Source: Spirogloea muscicola | Taxonomy: Eukaryota > Streptophyta > Zygnematophyceae > Spirogloeales > Spirogloeaceae | Length of the DNA: 29,586 nucleotides | Direction: 5' to 3' | Assembly (NCBI GenBank): GCA_009602725.1 | Contig: WELB01000043.1 | Coordinates: 673,291-702,876, forward strand | Shown here: positions 1-9,185 of the stretch, one piece after another | How positions within the stretch are numbered: position 1 is the stretch's first letter | How the letters are laid out: each line of letters opens with the position of its first letter | Made by a program: the position numbers and the translations under genes | The notes under the pieces: model-generated | What the model was told of the DNA's origin: nothing | Database searches by the model: none | What the model saw: the letters and a program-made list of their open reading frames with translations, nothing else

Positions 1-153
1 ATGCGACTGTCTATGTCCCTGCAGCGCTCCCAAGCGCTTGCTTTGCACCGCCGCGCTGGTCGCGCCCTTGCAGCAGCCTCTGGTTTGCGCAGCGGGGTCG
101 CTCTTCCTCCCCTCAGCTCATCTGACTTCCTACTGCTGACACGGGGGTATTGA
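1..153 (+). mobile_element. LINE ORF C-terminal remnant
   Basis: The frame open from the left edge ends with SDFLLLTRGY and TGA at 151-153. Before it lies the pattern SLQRSQALALHRRAGRALAA. The same block closes copies at 6.9, 7.2, 11.4, 11.6, 13.9, 15.0, 20.9 and 29.2 kb, so this is the extreme C-terminus of the resident non-LTR retrotransposon polyprotein. The upstream part lies outside the window. No function is expected from this piece alone. Confidence 0.8.
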
Positions 154-282
154 GGGCGCCCTGTCTGCCTAGCCTCTGGCTCCGTCATGAACACCTGTAT
201 GCATCTGGCTGGCAGTTTACAGCCGATTCTTTAATATCAGCAGCCGTTCTCCTCTGACAGTCTCACCCTCGACTAAACCTGA

Positions 283-309
283 TTTGCACTTGCTGACAAG
301 AGGTGATTG
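283..309 (+). mobile_element. second LINE ORF end fragment
   Basis: A short stretch reads LHLLTRGD and then TGA (307-309), a diverged copy of the family terminus (S)DLHLLTRGY. It lies about 150 bp after the first copy, so two 3' ends are stacked in the same orientation. Nothing recognisable lies between them. Confidence 0.55.
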
Positions 310-330
310 AGAGCCCCACTCACCGAAGTG

Positions 331-391
331 TTCATTCTTTTTCGGGCTGGTTGTTCCAGCCCCTATTCTCAATGGGCGAGCACTTTCGTCT
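331..391 (+). mobile_element. 61-bp LINE-tail micro-insertion with 15-bp target duplication
   Basis: The insert begins TTCATTCTTTTTCGGGCTGG, has the hairpin arms GGGCTGG and CCAGCCC, and ends with CAATGGGCGAGC and ACTTTCGTCT. It is flanked by a perfect direct repeat CCACTCACCGAAGTG at 316-330 and 392-406. The repeat is best read as a target-site duplication, so this 61-bp unit inserted alone. No open reading frame or poly(A) tract is present. Confidence 0.75.
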
Positions 392-465
392 CCACTCACC
401 GAAGTGATGGGGAGAGCTTCCTGCACCTTCCTGCTCACCACGGAAGGAATCAGCTCATATTGGAC

Positions 466-493
466 CTTGTACATTCCTTTCGGCTGGCCTTAC
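466..493 (+). mobile_element. truncated tail unit (28 bp) with 7-bp repeats
   Basis: The piece CTTGTACATTCCTTTCGGCT starts exactly where other tail units start and stops inside the hairpin. ATTGGAC flanks it at 459-465 and 494-500. The repeat is short, so the call as an independent insertion is tentative. Confidence 0.4.
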
Positions 494-580
494 ATTGGAC
501 AAGCTGGTGCTCTGCAGCCGCATTCTCCTCTGGCCACTCCGCCCGAGAGCCAGTGTGTTCGAGACAGCCGCACGCGGCCG

Positions 581-615
581 CGCCGCCGCCGCCGCCGCCG
601 CCGCCGCCCGCCGCT
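581..615 (+). repeat. CCG/GCC triplet run
   Basis: About eleven uninterrupted CCG triplets lie upstream of the likely first exon of the galactosyltransferase gene. GC-rich triplet runs of this kind also precede the ATG near 5674. The repeat creates long poly-Ala, poly-Arg and poly-Pro shadow frames on both strands, none of which I call a gene. Confidence 0.85.
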
Positions 616-890
616 GCCGTCGCTCGACGCCGCCGCTGGCTATCAGCTTGGCCTGCCATCTCTCTCGGCGCTGGGTGGAAGGCGGACCCTCCTTCCCATT
701 GCTGCCATTGGCCTGTGGCGGATCCTCGGGCCTCACAGGGGGGTCCTCCTGGCTGCTCGCCGCAGCCTGGGGAGAGGCCTCTCACACCGTGCATGGACCT
801 CCAGACGCGCTTGCGCTGTGCGTCGGACCACAGAGCGGCGAATTCGCAGCTCAGACTGCGGCCGCAGGCGGCCTGGTCCATGGCCAGGCC

Positions 891-1012
891 ATGAGCGGCA
901 GCCCATGCGGAACGGGCGTGAGGCCGGCAATGAGGAACCGGGGGCCCGTGCTGCGCGGCAGGAGCTCCGGCATCATTATGCTCATGCTCTCCAGTCTCGC
1001 ATGCGTCTACAC
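891..1012 (+). CDS. Putative first exon: type II membrane anchor of the galactosyltransferase
   Basis: The frame beginning at ATG 891 (or ATG 930) gives a short basic N-terminus followed by a hydrophobic stretch GIIMLMLSSLACVYTAG. This is the layout expected of a Golgi type II glycosyltransferase: basic cytosolic tail, then signal anchor. Plant GT31 members carry such an anchor before a DUF4094 stem region. The exon end is not fixed; a GT follows the last hydrophobic residues near 1012, but the frame stays open to about 1150. A short stretch near 1312-1362 (QDLVTLAQRR) before a good GTGAGT donor could be a stem exon. Linkage to the downstream exons is inferred, not proven. Confidence 0.45.
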
Positions 1013-1796
1013 GGCTGGCCGGTTGGTGACTCACGCTCCGCTTCACCACCGCCCCGTTACCATGGAGCTGCCAATGGTTGCTAGCGCACGTCCTGAGAGC
1101 GAGAGCGCAGGGTGCATGTTCTGCTGTAGGAGCGTCTATCACAGAGAATGACGAGAGCAGGGTCCCATGCAACTGCATTCGAGGTGCACATTGGCAAGCT
1201 GCAGGCTGCAGCTTTCTGGGAAATTGAATCCAGCTTCCCAGATGCCATTAGGTGAATCTATGGGCTATTGTAACGCTTACCTGTGAAGATCTCACAGGTT
1301 ATGGCAGGATGCCAAGATCCGCCAGGATCTTGTCACACTAGCTCAGAGACGAGCATCGGTGAGTCGTAGGCCCACAAAACCCTGGTACAGCAACCACTCT
1401 TAGGTTTTGCTGCTCAATCAGCAGTAGGGATGTGGATGATAGGCAAAGTGCCTGTGTTGCTCTGACTGCCAGGAGGCACTAGCACTATGTACAATACATG
1501 TTGGGAAGTACCAGACAGTGACTGCCTTCCCTGGTAACCTAACAGTCTGGAGGAGCGTTGTCAACTGAGGACAGCCTTAAGCTGCTTAAACTGAGGTAAT
1601 ATGTTGCGGCTGAACTTTCATCTCGACTCTAAATGCTTCTTATATCAGATAGCGAGTAAGCCCATGAAGGAAGCCCCCAACCTCGTCGGCGTGGTCTCGT
1701 TGATGGTTGTAGGCTGCTACTTATTTCATGTCACAAATAGCAGATGGTGCATGTGATATTTTGAAAGGTCTGATCCTCCTTAATTGTGTTCTGCAG

Positions 1797-4414
1797 AGAG
1801 CAGGCCAAGCAGATATCCATATTGGAAATGGATCTGGCAGCAGCAAAATTGAAGGGCTACATTTCAGATGTCACTATAAACAGTACAGCGTCAGGCGGTA
1901 CTAAGCTGCTAGCAGTTATTGGCATCAACACAGGCTTTGGTCAGAAAGCCAGGAGGGACTCAATTCGACACACCTGGATGAGTAAAGGTATAACATGACA
2001 ATGAAGTGTTGTCAAGTGTGCCTGTCTGCTTGGGTGGCGCCTCTGTTTTTGAGCTGCAATGTTCTCCGAGCAGAGTGTATCTAGGTGTACAGTCGAGCAG
2101 GACTGGCATCTAATTGACAACCCATGAGATGCAGCCAGTAATCTGGGCCTCAATTCTTGTGTCAAAGCTATACTGGCTCTCACTCCAAGTACTTTCCGCA
2201 TGCCTTGCATGCAGATGCCATATCCAAAATAGATGCTGGTGATAAAGTTGTCCTTCGATTTTGTATAGGCAGGAGGTGAGACAGCAGTAGCAGACCCTTG
2301 AGATAAGATATAGACAAATGAACCAAGGCATCACCATTCCACAAGCTGTTGTGCTCATTCTGCTTGGCTGTCTTGAGCAAGAACCTCACGAATTGAAAGC
2401 CACATGTCAACTGAATTGTCGTCTAAGTCTGCTACTTAGATTCTAATCTTATATCAAATGTCTGCTACTTACATGTTCTTCACATTTTTGATGTCTTTTT
2501 CCTCGAAAGGGTGCTACAATAAGTCTGAGAGGGGGGACAGCTTTACTGAGTGTCTATTTCTGTGAGAACAGTGCTAATAGGGGGGACAGCTCCGACAAAC
2601 AGATAGAGGAGGAGAGTGGACAGACCAAGGACTTTCTTGTCTTGGTGAGGTGCCTTTGGTGGCCTTGCTCATTGCACTCGATTGACTGTGGCCCTCAAAG
2701 CACAATGCTCTGTTCATGAAAGCACTTCAGATATCACTCCACATGCAGGTGCAACAGCATCTTTGAAGCAATGTTGATGAGATGTTCCAGGATGACCATG
2801 TAGAGGGCTATGACGAGCTTCCCAAAAAGACGAAGATATACTTTGCGACAGTCATCAAGCATTGGGATGCCGACTTCTACCTCAAAGTGGATGATGATGT
2901 CTACATCAACGTCGGTCAGTATTCCCTAGATATTGCTTGATGTGGTAATCAGTGGAAGTTTGACTATGGAACTGTAGCAGGAGATCGAGCTCTTAACAGC
3001 TAGATGGATTGAAGCATCTAGTAGACTTTGAGATCAACATTCTATGCTGTTTGTTTCCTGTCTCAGCTCTCCTCTCATGGGCTGTTTGCATCCTGCGGAG
3101 AGCACGAGCTTAGCAAGATGTTAGCAAGATGTAAGTCATATTAATGTGCCTCAGCTTGTCGTTCTGCAGGTAAAATGGCTCAGATGCTACGTACACATCG
3201 AGAAAAATCTCATGTTTATGTTGGCTGCATGAAGTCAGGAGAAGTCTACTCAGAATCGTGAGTCTTCCCAGTGATTCAGCACTTAGTTCTGTAAGTTTCA
3301 CATATTCGGATGAAGAGAAGACATCAAGCAAGGGCCTTTCATGTAATGTTCCATGTACGCAGTTGAAGTCAAAATTTTCAACATTATTTACACGATGAAC
3401 CTTCTGTTACAGAACGCAGCGTTGGCATGAGCCTGAATGGTGGAAATTCGGGGACGCAAAAAGGTTGGCAGTATGTTAAGCGCTCATCAGTGTCAAATCA
3501 GAAGAAGCAGAGTTCAGTACATGTGGGCTTTTGTTCAAAGAGGTCACCTTTGCCATTACTCCAGAAATCTAGTCTGTGTATACATGTTCACGATCGTTTG
3601 CATGTTTGCCTGTACATCAACTGCAGCTACTTCAGGCATGCCACTGGTCAGGTCTATGGCCTCTCAAAGGCTCTGGCCTACTATGTAGCAATCAATAGGT
3701 AAGCACTCACATGTGTGCATGCCACAGCTTCGTCTTCTATCATAATGTCATTTGTGATTGATTACAAGCATGCCAAGCTCGCGGCTCAAGTTTCAAGTGT
3801 GCCATTTTGCAGACTCTATCACTTATTAGTCTAACCAATAAAAGGGAAAATCTCCCTTAGTCAACTGCATGATCTTTGTCAACACATGTCATAGTCAGGT
3901 AGGCATTGAGCAATAGTTGGCATGATCATGTAAGAAGGACCTGTCTTTCCTCAGTCTTAATTTCGACCCTGTATGGCAGGCCCATGCTGCACGAGTACAG
4001 GAATGAAGATGTTTCCTTGGGCTCTTGGATGCTTGGCCTTAATGTTGAGCACGTGGATGAGCGAAGACTTTGCTGTGGCAGCCCTCCCGAGGGTAAGTAG
4101 CTAACACATCTGCCCTCCTGTTCCTACTTGGTATATCACTGCTACTGACTGGCCTGCAAATCAGACCAGGACTCTGGCTTGAAGGAGACTCTCCTCCCTC
4201 CAGCTTGTAGACAATGACCTGCTAAGAAAGAGTTTCCCTGAGCTACGGCCTTACACTTTTATGTTCGTGTGCTTCCACGCTTGCCTGCCTCGCAGGAGAC
4301 TGCCAGAACCGTAAGCAGGAAGACAACCCCTGCATCGCTGTTTTTGACTGGCGATGCAGTGGCATCTGCAACTCCGTTCAACGCATGTTGCTGGTGCACG
4401 AGTCCTGCGGATGA
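1797..4414 (+). CDS. Plant-type beta-1,3-galactosyltransferase (GT31), nine recognised exons
   Basis: Exons: 1797-1987, 2215-2275, 2572-2644, 2791-2914, 3170-3257, 3413-3463, 3627-3698, 3980-4092 and 4296-4414 (stop TGA 4412-4414). All phases agree and give about 296 residues plus upstream N-terminal exons. The family is a Golgi type II enzyme adding beta-1,3-linked galactose to glycans such as arabinogalactan proteins. In order one sees a DUF4094-like stem ([12 protein letters not shown]), [20 protein letters not shown], the DxD metal site in [36 protein letters not shown], the acidic motif [13 protein letters not shown], and the Cys-rich end RRLCCGSPP to [13 protein letters not shown]. These match the plant GalT order throughout. 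The exon at 3413 must use a weak donor (GTTGGC at 3464) to keep frame with the next; the better GTATGT at 3471 would shift it. The protein ends a few residues after the last Cys. The gene looks intact; substrate specificity cannot be told. Confidence 0.9.
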
Positions 4415-5040
4415 CAAGTGCTGCCTGAGGAGGGCAGAGAAGCTCATCACCTGTTGCTGAGCAGCATAGGAGGTACCAATCCTGCTAGATTGACACGACA
4501 TGCTGCAGGGGCCTGAGCACCTGAGTGCAGCCTGTACTTGCTGACCAGCAGCAGCAACTCGAGGACTCAGAGCAAAGCTAGTAGCTGCAGAAGGGGGCTG
4601 GTGGCGCAGCTGGCCGCTGCAACTCAGCTTCATGACGGTGCCCTCTACATGTGAGTTGCGTACATCTGCCTTATTGTGGTGCTGAGAGAGGTCGGTCAAG
4701 ACGGCACACAGCTGAGCAGGGCAGGACCTGGGCATGTACAGGCAGGAGAAGCGTGATGATGGTCTTGCAGGCCCACTGAATAACGGCTGACGACTCACCG
4801 ACGACCCGAGCCATTGATAAGTGGCTGAGGCCCTCGATCCCTTATGGCCGATGCCAGATTTCTGCCCTGCCACCAGCCACAGTTCGCCCAGCTTTCTGGT
4901 CCCAAGGGGGAAGGTGGGGGGGAGGGGGTCTTGAAAGACGCGAATATACCGTCAATCCAATCCACAGCAGATGAAGCAATGGTGATAGCATACATTGCCC
5001 CAGCGACTACAACGCTGCACCTTCCAGCCCATTCGGACGA
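4415..5040. other. Intergenic, no gene seen
   Basis: After the galactosyltransferase stop there is no exon-like stretch I can support. The longer frames on both strands have no recognisable motif and mixed codon use. This part may include the 3' UTR, but no clear polyadenylation signal was identified. Confidence 0.5.
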
Positions 5041-5066
5041 CGTTTGTTTGCTTCTGGACTGGCCCT

Positions 5067-5122
5067 TGTCCATTCTTTTGGGCTGGCCTCTCAAAGCCAC
5101 CAGTCAATTTGGAAGCGCTGTT
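5067..5122 (+). mobile_element. 56-bp tail micro-insertion with 16-bp target duplication
   Basis: The unit begins TGTCCATTCTTTTGGGCTGG and continues with CCTCTCAAAGCCACCAGTCA, the variant also seen at about 11648-11700. CTTCTGGACTGGCCCT flanks it perfectly at 5051-5066 and 5123-5138. This is the longest target-site duplication in the window. The right flank continues into further tail-like sequence (ACAGCCCTTGCCCCC, then TTTGGGCTGGCCTCCC near 5176), so this spot has been hit more than once. Confidence 0.7.
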
Positions 5123-5587
5123 CTTCTGGACTGGCCCTCACAGCCCTTGCCCCCTAAGGAAGATCCATTTTCGTTTGGGCTGGCCTCCCGCGGCCATCAT
5201 CGCTTTACTTTGTAAGGGCTGTTTGTTGACAGCCGGCTCCAGTGGAGCTCAGGGAGCACAGCCATCGCCCTCCATTGGAAGCGCTGTTTCTTCAGGAGGA
5301 TCACTCTTTAACCTTGGGCAATCGAAGGCAAAAACAAATGGAGTGTGAATGGAGTGACGGAGGGGCCTGAGTGGCCAAGTACCATCACAAGCAACGGCGA
5401 CGCGACGGCAACGGGCTGTCAAGAGCGTTGGCGGGGCGTCGGCCGGCGTCTTCGCCGAGGCGCTGCCGCGTGGCGCCTGGCCTGGGGGCAGGGCGGCGTA
5501 GCCCATTCCTCCAGGTGGTGGCCCCCGTCACTCTCCTGCCACCCAGCCGCCATTCCGATCCTGAACTCCTCGCCAGCACCCGCCGCG

Positions 5588-5656
5588 CCCGCCGCCGCCG
5601 CCGCCGCCGCCGCCGCCTCCGATTAAATCGCCACCGCCGCCGCCGCCGCCGCCGTT
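5588..5656 (+). repeat. Compound GCC/CCG triplet repeat
   Basis: Two runs of CCG/GCC triplets are separated by about 15 bp containing ATTAAATCG. A GC-rich repeat next to an ATG resembles the sequence ahead of the first exons of the galactosyltransferase and of the 21.97-kb exon, so it may mark another algal 5' end. No transcription evidence is visible. Confidence 0.8.
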
Positions 5657-5673
5657 TAGGTCGCCGCCGCGAC

Positions 5674-5826
5674 ATGGGGATTGACTGCCTCCCTACGGAT
5701 GAAAGGCTTCACCCCATCTTCCAGATTGGATCCTTTCAAGTACTTCTGCCCCGTCATGGAAGATCCTTCACCCTGATGCATCATTTGGAGGTGTTACAAT
5801 CTGCATCTCTGGGCAAGCTAAGATAG
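5674..5826 (+). CDS. Small hypothetical ORF, 50 aa
   Basis: ATG 5674 follows the GCC-rich run and opens a 50-codon frame (MGIDCLPTDERLHPIFQIGS at the start) ending in TAG at 5824-5826. It could be a first exon or a relic. No family is recognised and no partner exon was found in the AT-richer 600 bp downstream. It is listed only because a start after a GC-rich 5' tract is the local pattern for true genes. Confidence 0.2.
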   Translation: MGIDCLPTDERLHPIFQIGSFQVLLPRHGRSFTLMHHLEVLQSASLGKLR

Positions 5827-6425
5827 TCAGTACAGATTAAGTTCACAACGGACAAATTTTCTGGCCGGGTAATTGCGAATCAAGGTACAATATAACTTAG
5901 TAAACTGAGCTCATAACCTGCATCTACAAGAGTATGCTACTTCTCATCTCTCTTGAAAAAGATTGAAGGGATAGAGTTCTCAATCCACTGACGTAGCAAC
6001 TCGACAACTTGTAAGCAGATCATACTAGAGTATACGGTGTAGTGCAAGGGTGGAAGTTGTGAACCCAGCACTTCATCTCCACACATTTGAACCTTACATT
6101 ACGTGGACAACAATCTTAAAACGAAGTTGCATACTGTTAATGTCGATTTCTCAAGTGGAATAGATCTTAACAAAGCCTGAAGAAAGTCTTCACTTTAAGA
6201 TATCATTTACCATACTCTATGCAAAATGTGTTTTGTACATATACGGTGGATTCTCAATAGAAAAGTAAATGAATCCATAATCTGTGTGTATCGATACACA
6301 CAGCATATCTTCTGAATCAGTCACCCCCAAAATAAGCCCAGCAACAGTAGGAAACATGCAGGGAGGGTTTAGGGGTTACTGGACTGCTCTTCAGGCCCCT
6401 TCGTAGCTGCTTAGCGCTTTTCAGG
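5827..6425. other. AT-richer intergenic stretch
   Basis: This is one of the most AT-rich parts of the window, with stops in all frames. A short palindrome TGTGTATCGATACACA lies at about 6284-6299. No gene, RNA or mobile element is recognised. Confidence 0.5.
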
Positions 6426-6435
6426 ACCCTCCACC

Positions 6436-6505
6436 ATTTGGCCCCTTCGAACTTCTGTCATCCTTTTTCGAGCTTTTCACAGCCCTTGCCCCCATTGGGA
6501 GTGTT
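6436..6505 (+). mobile_element. LINE tail, variant with CACAGCCCTTGCCCCCATTGG
   Basis: The run GGCCCCTTCGAACTTCTGTC, then a degraded GGGCTGG region (TTTTTCGAGCTTTTC), then ACAGCCCTTGCCCCCATTGGG matches tails at about 20104-20170 and, inverted, 21019-21085. It is a second tail subfamily, with CCCCCATTGGG in place of CTCAATGGGCGAGC. Confidence 0.6.
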
Positions 6506-6719
6506 TCGACTGCTCCGCTGCGCGCACGGGGGCGAGAGGACGGGTTCCCACAACCTCCTGCGGGATGGCATGCAGGGAGAATTCATGGAGGCGGGCGGGT
6601 TACAAGGTAGTCGTAAAAAAAATGCCCATCCAGCTAGGCGCAGACGGTCAGCTCCACACCCGGCGCGCTGACCCGCCATCACAGACCCGCCATCCCGCCC
6701 GGAGGAAGTCCGCGTATCA

Positions 6720-7030
6720 TCATTCTAGAGAGGCGCTGGCTTTGCTACCGGCGGCCGGGTCTGCCAGGGGCGTCGCCCGGCTGCTGGCGCTTTCTTTCAA
6801 CTCCGCCGGTTCGCTCGCCCAGATATTCTTTTGTGCGCCCGCGCTCCCTGCAGCGAGCTACTCAGACCTGATGTTGCTCACTCGTGGGTACTGAGCTTCC
6901 CTCTGCATCGTCTATGTGTTTTGCAGTGTATTATAGTGTAGTCCTTTTCCGGCTCCTCCCTCTTTGGCTTTGGACATTATCCATTCGTTGTTGGGCTGGT
7001 TTTGCCAGCCCCTCTTCTCTATGGGCGAGC
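6720..7030 (+). mobile_element. LINE 3' end (C-terminus plus 3' UTR tail)
   Basis: A frame ends in ASYSDLMLLTRGY and TGA (6892-6894). The residues before it (AGSLAQIF) align with the AVGSLAQVL block at about 13750, but the SLQR block between is missing, so the copy is internally deleted. The 3' UTR then runs through a TTTGGACATT box to the hairpin GGGCTGGTTTTGCCAGCCC and ATGGGCGAGCAC at about 7020-7031. Confidence 0.75.
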
Positions 7031-7348
7031 ACTTTCTTCCCGGCGGTCTCGTTCCAAGGCTCCCTTGCCCACGCCGTCCACACGCGAGCAGGCCACGCTA
7101 TGGCTGCTGGGTCTGGAAAAAAAATCTGGGTCTTGGCGAAGTGCCTCTTTCCCTGCAGCGAGCACTCTGACTTGATGTTGCTCACTCGCGAGTACTGAGC
7201 TCCCCTCTGCATCGATTCGTGTTTTGTGGTGTAGTCCTTTTTCGGCACCTCTTTCTTTGACTTTGGACATTGTCCATTCAAAGCCAGCCCAAAGAGCTCA
7301 AAGTCAGCCCCTCTTCTCTATGAGCGAGCACTTTCTTCTTTCTCTATG
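7031..7348 (+). mobile_element. Second LINE 3' end, stacked head-to-tail
   Basis: Directly after the previous ATGGGCGAGCAC the LINE C-terminal frame resumes (SLAHAVHTRAGHAMAA) and ends in SDLMLLTREY with TGA at 7196-7198. Its tail is broken (GTCAGCCCCTCTTCTCTATG) and its last 15 bp, TCTCTATGRGCGAGC, are present twice around 7314-7349. The end abuts the viral MutS remnant on the opposite strand. Confidence 0.75.
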
Positions 7349-8130
7349 GGCGAGCTTATGGTGCTGCTCTTGTTGAACACCTTTTCATGCACCTGCACAA
7401 CCTTTCTGTACGACAAGACCATGCTAGCTAGCTCGTCAATTATTCCCATTGAAATGCGTCGCTGCAGCCTTCCTATGTCGGCAAATCTTGCCAAGAGTCG
7501 CTTCAATGCCCTTCATATCCATGCTGCCAAAGTCCTCCACATGCTGTTAACGCTCTTCAACTTTTGAAGCGTCAAATACAGGCGACATTAGCCTCTCCTT
7601 TAGGAGCCTTTTGCCTACGCTTGTCGAGCAGTTGTTTACGAAGCCAAAAAGACTCTTGCTTTTGGCTGTGCCCATAATGTTCAGCTGTTCTGCTGTGTTT
7701 GTTACAAGTACCAGGTGGTCGAAGGGCTCAAAGATCTCTGGAGAAGATATCCTAGAATAAGCATAGGATTGTGAGAGTGAACGAACTCTACAAGAAGCAC
7801 GTAGCTTATCAGTGCGTGAGGCCTGCGCTCGAGGTCCAGAAGCTCGATATTAACGTGTTGTTCTCAAATACTAGCCCAAGAACGGCATTCTGATACGATG
7901 CATTGGTTGCTTACTTGATTGACCTCTCTGTACGAGTACTTTAAACCCTCCCCGATGCTCTCTATGTCCCTGATGAGCTCTGCTCTCTTAGATGACAGCA
8001 CGACCTCCCTAGGAGAGTATTGCTGCATAAAGGACACCGCCTTGTCTAGCTAGAGTCTAGAGTCAGCAGTAGTCGAGTAGCATTCGTACACCATATTGTG
8101 CGGAGCGTCTGGGTCGTTTGTAGCAACATC
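7349..8130 (-). pseudogene. Giant-virus MutS7-like gene, connector and core domains (broken)
   Basis: Read on the minus strand from about 8130 down, three frames together give the middle of a viral MutS7-type mismatch-repair ATPase. One sees YECYSTTADSRL, then LDKAVSFMQQYSPREVV (connector), ISYVLLVEFVHSHNPMLI, FEPFDHLVLVTNTAEQLNIM, SVGKRLLKERLMSP and FADIGRLQRRISMG (core domain III). Breaks visible are an in-frame TAG at 8052-8050, frame changes near 7770 and 7440-7480, and a stop (TAA) where a Tyr is usual after KVEER. The ATPase and any C-terminal nuclease are absent; the copy ends at the LINE tail. Family knowledge: MutS7 is found in Mimiviridae-related viruses. Its mismatch-binding domain lies on the other strand at 8603. 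Confidence 0.85.
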
Positions 8131-8595
8131 TGATAGGATCTCTCTGCTCCAAGGGCACGATGTCTTTACACAGCCCTGAGCTTGGAATAGCACCGTATCT
8201 GCGCCTGGCTGCACTCTTGCACCCATTATGCTCAGGATGTTTGCAAGGTCTACATCGTAGAATGTGCCCATGCTCTCTCTTTCTCTCTTTATGTTATGGC
8301 ATACAAGTGTGCTCCCTGCAGTAGCGGTGCAATAGAGCAGGCCACAGCTTGCTTCGTATATCATCCTGACATTTGGTGTCTAGGGATATAAGACCCACTC
8401 GGGTATTGCATCTAGGTCCACGCCGTTCTTTATGACCCTCTCAACCTCTCCTCTTGGATCAACCATATACAGCACCTTGTCATCTACAGGAGTCTTAGGA
8501 GGGCCCAATAATACCGAGTGCACCGATGCCTCTGTAATCTTTAGCCAAGAGTGAGCGCGCTTTGTGCGGGTAATACCACGACTTTGATCATCAGT
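8131..8595 (-). pseudogene. Unassigned giant-virus coding segment
   Basis: One minus-strand frame stays coding-like through HSWLKITEASVHSVLLGPP, DDKVLYMVDPRGEVERVI and DAIPEWVLYP, is cut by TAG at 8382-8380, and continues with MIYEASCGLLYCTATAG and DVDLANILSIMGARVQPGAD before merging in frame with the MutS7 connector. I do not recognise the family. It is not typical of MutS domain I or II, so the segment probably became joined to MutS by the rearrangement. Codon use and base composition match the neighbouring viral pieces. Confidence 0.55.
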
Positions 8596-8602
8596 TCAAG
8601 GC

Positions 8603-9180
8603 ATGGGACCTGTTGTAACCGAATACCTAGGCCTCCTTAGGGATGCAAAGAACTGTACGGGGAGGATGTCGTTGTTCTGATGCAAGTAGGGAGCTTCTAC
8701 GAGATGTACGGTGTAGACAACAAGACAGAGTGCATTGGTAGGGTTGCAGAAGTATCCGGGCTCCTAGACATTGTCTTAACAAAGAGAAACAAGAAGATAG
8801 AGGGGAACAGCCGCCAGAACGCCCTTATGCTGGGTATTACGTGCCTTGCACTAGACAAGTACATACCGATTTGACTCGAAGAAAACTACACAATAGTGGT
8901 GGTTAAACAGGAAAAGACAAGGCTAAGTATAGGGCGTGTTGTATCGGACATAATCAGTGCGTCTACATACATGGAGAGCAGTAGGGCTGAGTACATGGCC
9001 CTTGTAAATGTAGAGATGACAAGGTTGCTCAAGCGCAGTCGTCTGAGCAACGCTGGCTTGTTCCTTTATCTTGTTGCATGCTACACATCTGATCATATGC
9101 TGCGGGTTAGTTCAGATACCTACAGATATTACACTGGACATACGTGCAAAGCTGACAGAGAAGTGCACAGACCAGTGCCA
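8603..9180 (+). pseudogene. Giant-virus MutS7-like gene, N-terminal mismatch-binding domain (broken)
   Basis: ATG 8603 starts VVTEYLGLLRDAK; after a one-base slip near 8660 the frame gives LYGEDVVVLMQVGSFYEMYG, the MutS domain I signature with the Phe of the mismatch-reading loop. ALDKYIPI, then EENYTIVVVKQEKTRLSIG and SDIISASTYME follow in the order expected of MutS7. A TGA at 8872-8874 lies between YIPI and LEENY; a Leu codon (TTA) changed by one base would explain it. The part of the gene that should follow is found inverted at 8130-7349. Identification of the family is firm; assignment to MutS7 rather than another long MutS is by motif resemblance. Confidence 0.88.
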
Positions 9181-9185
9181 AGGTC

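Noticed and set aside
316-406. Direct repeats as part of a CRISPR-like array
   Set aside because: Only two copies, each pair with a different sequence per locus; target-site duplication fits and CRISPR does not.
450-1178. Long minus-strand ORF with poly-Gly over the CCG run
   Set aside because: The frame is open because of the triplet repeat and high GC; it has no recognisable domain and overlaps the better-supported anchor exon.
4259-4873. 204-codon minus-strand ORF
   Set aside because: It overlaps the last galactosyltransferase exon in antisense and shows no motif.
5371-5826. 151-codon plus-strand ORF rich in Arg
   Set aside because: Most of it is the CCG repeat read as Arg; only the part after ATG 5674 is kept as a weak candidate.
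8050-8382. In-frame TAG codons in viral frames, possible TAG recoding
   Set aside because: TGA and TAA interrupt the same genes, frameshifts are frequent, and host genes and LINEs give no sign of recoding. Ordinary decay explains it.
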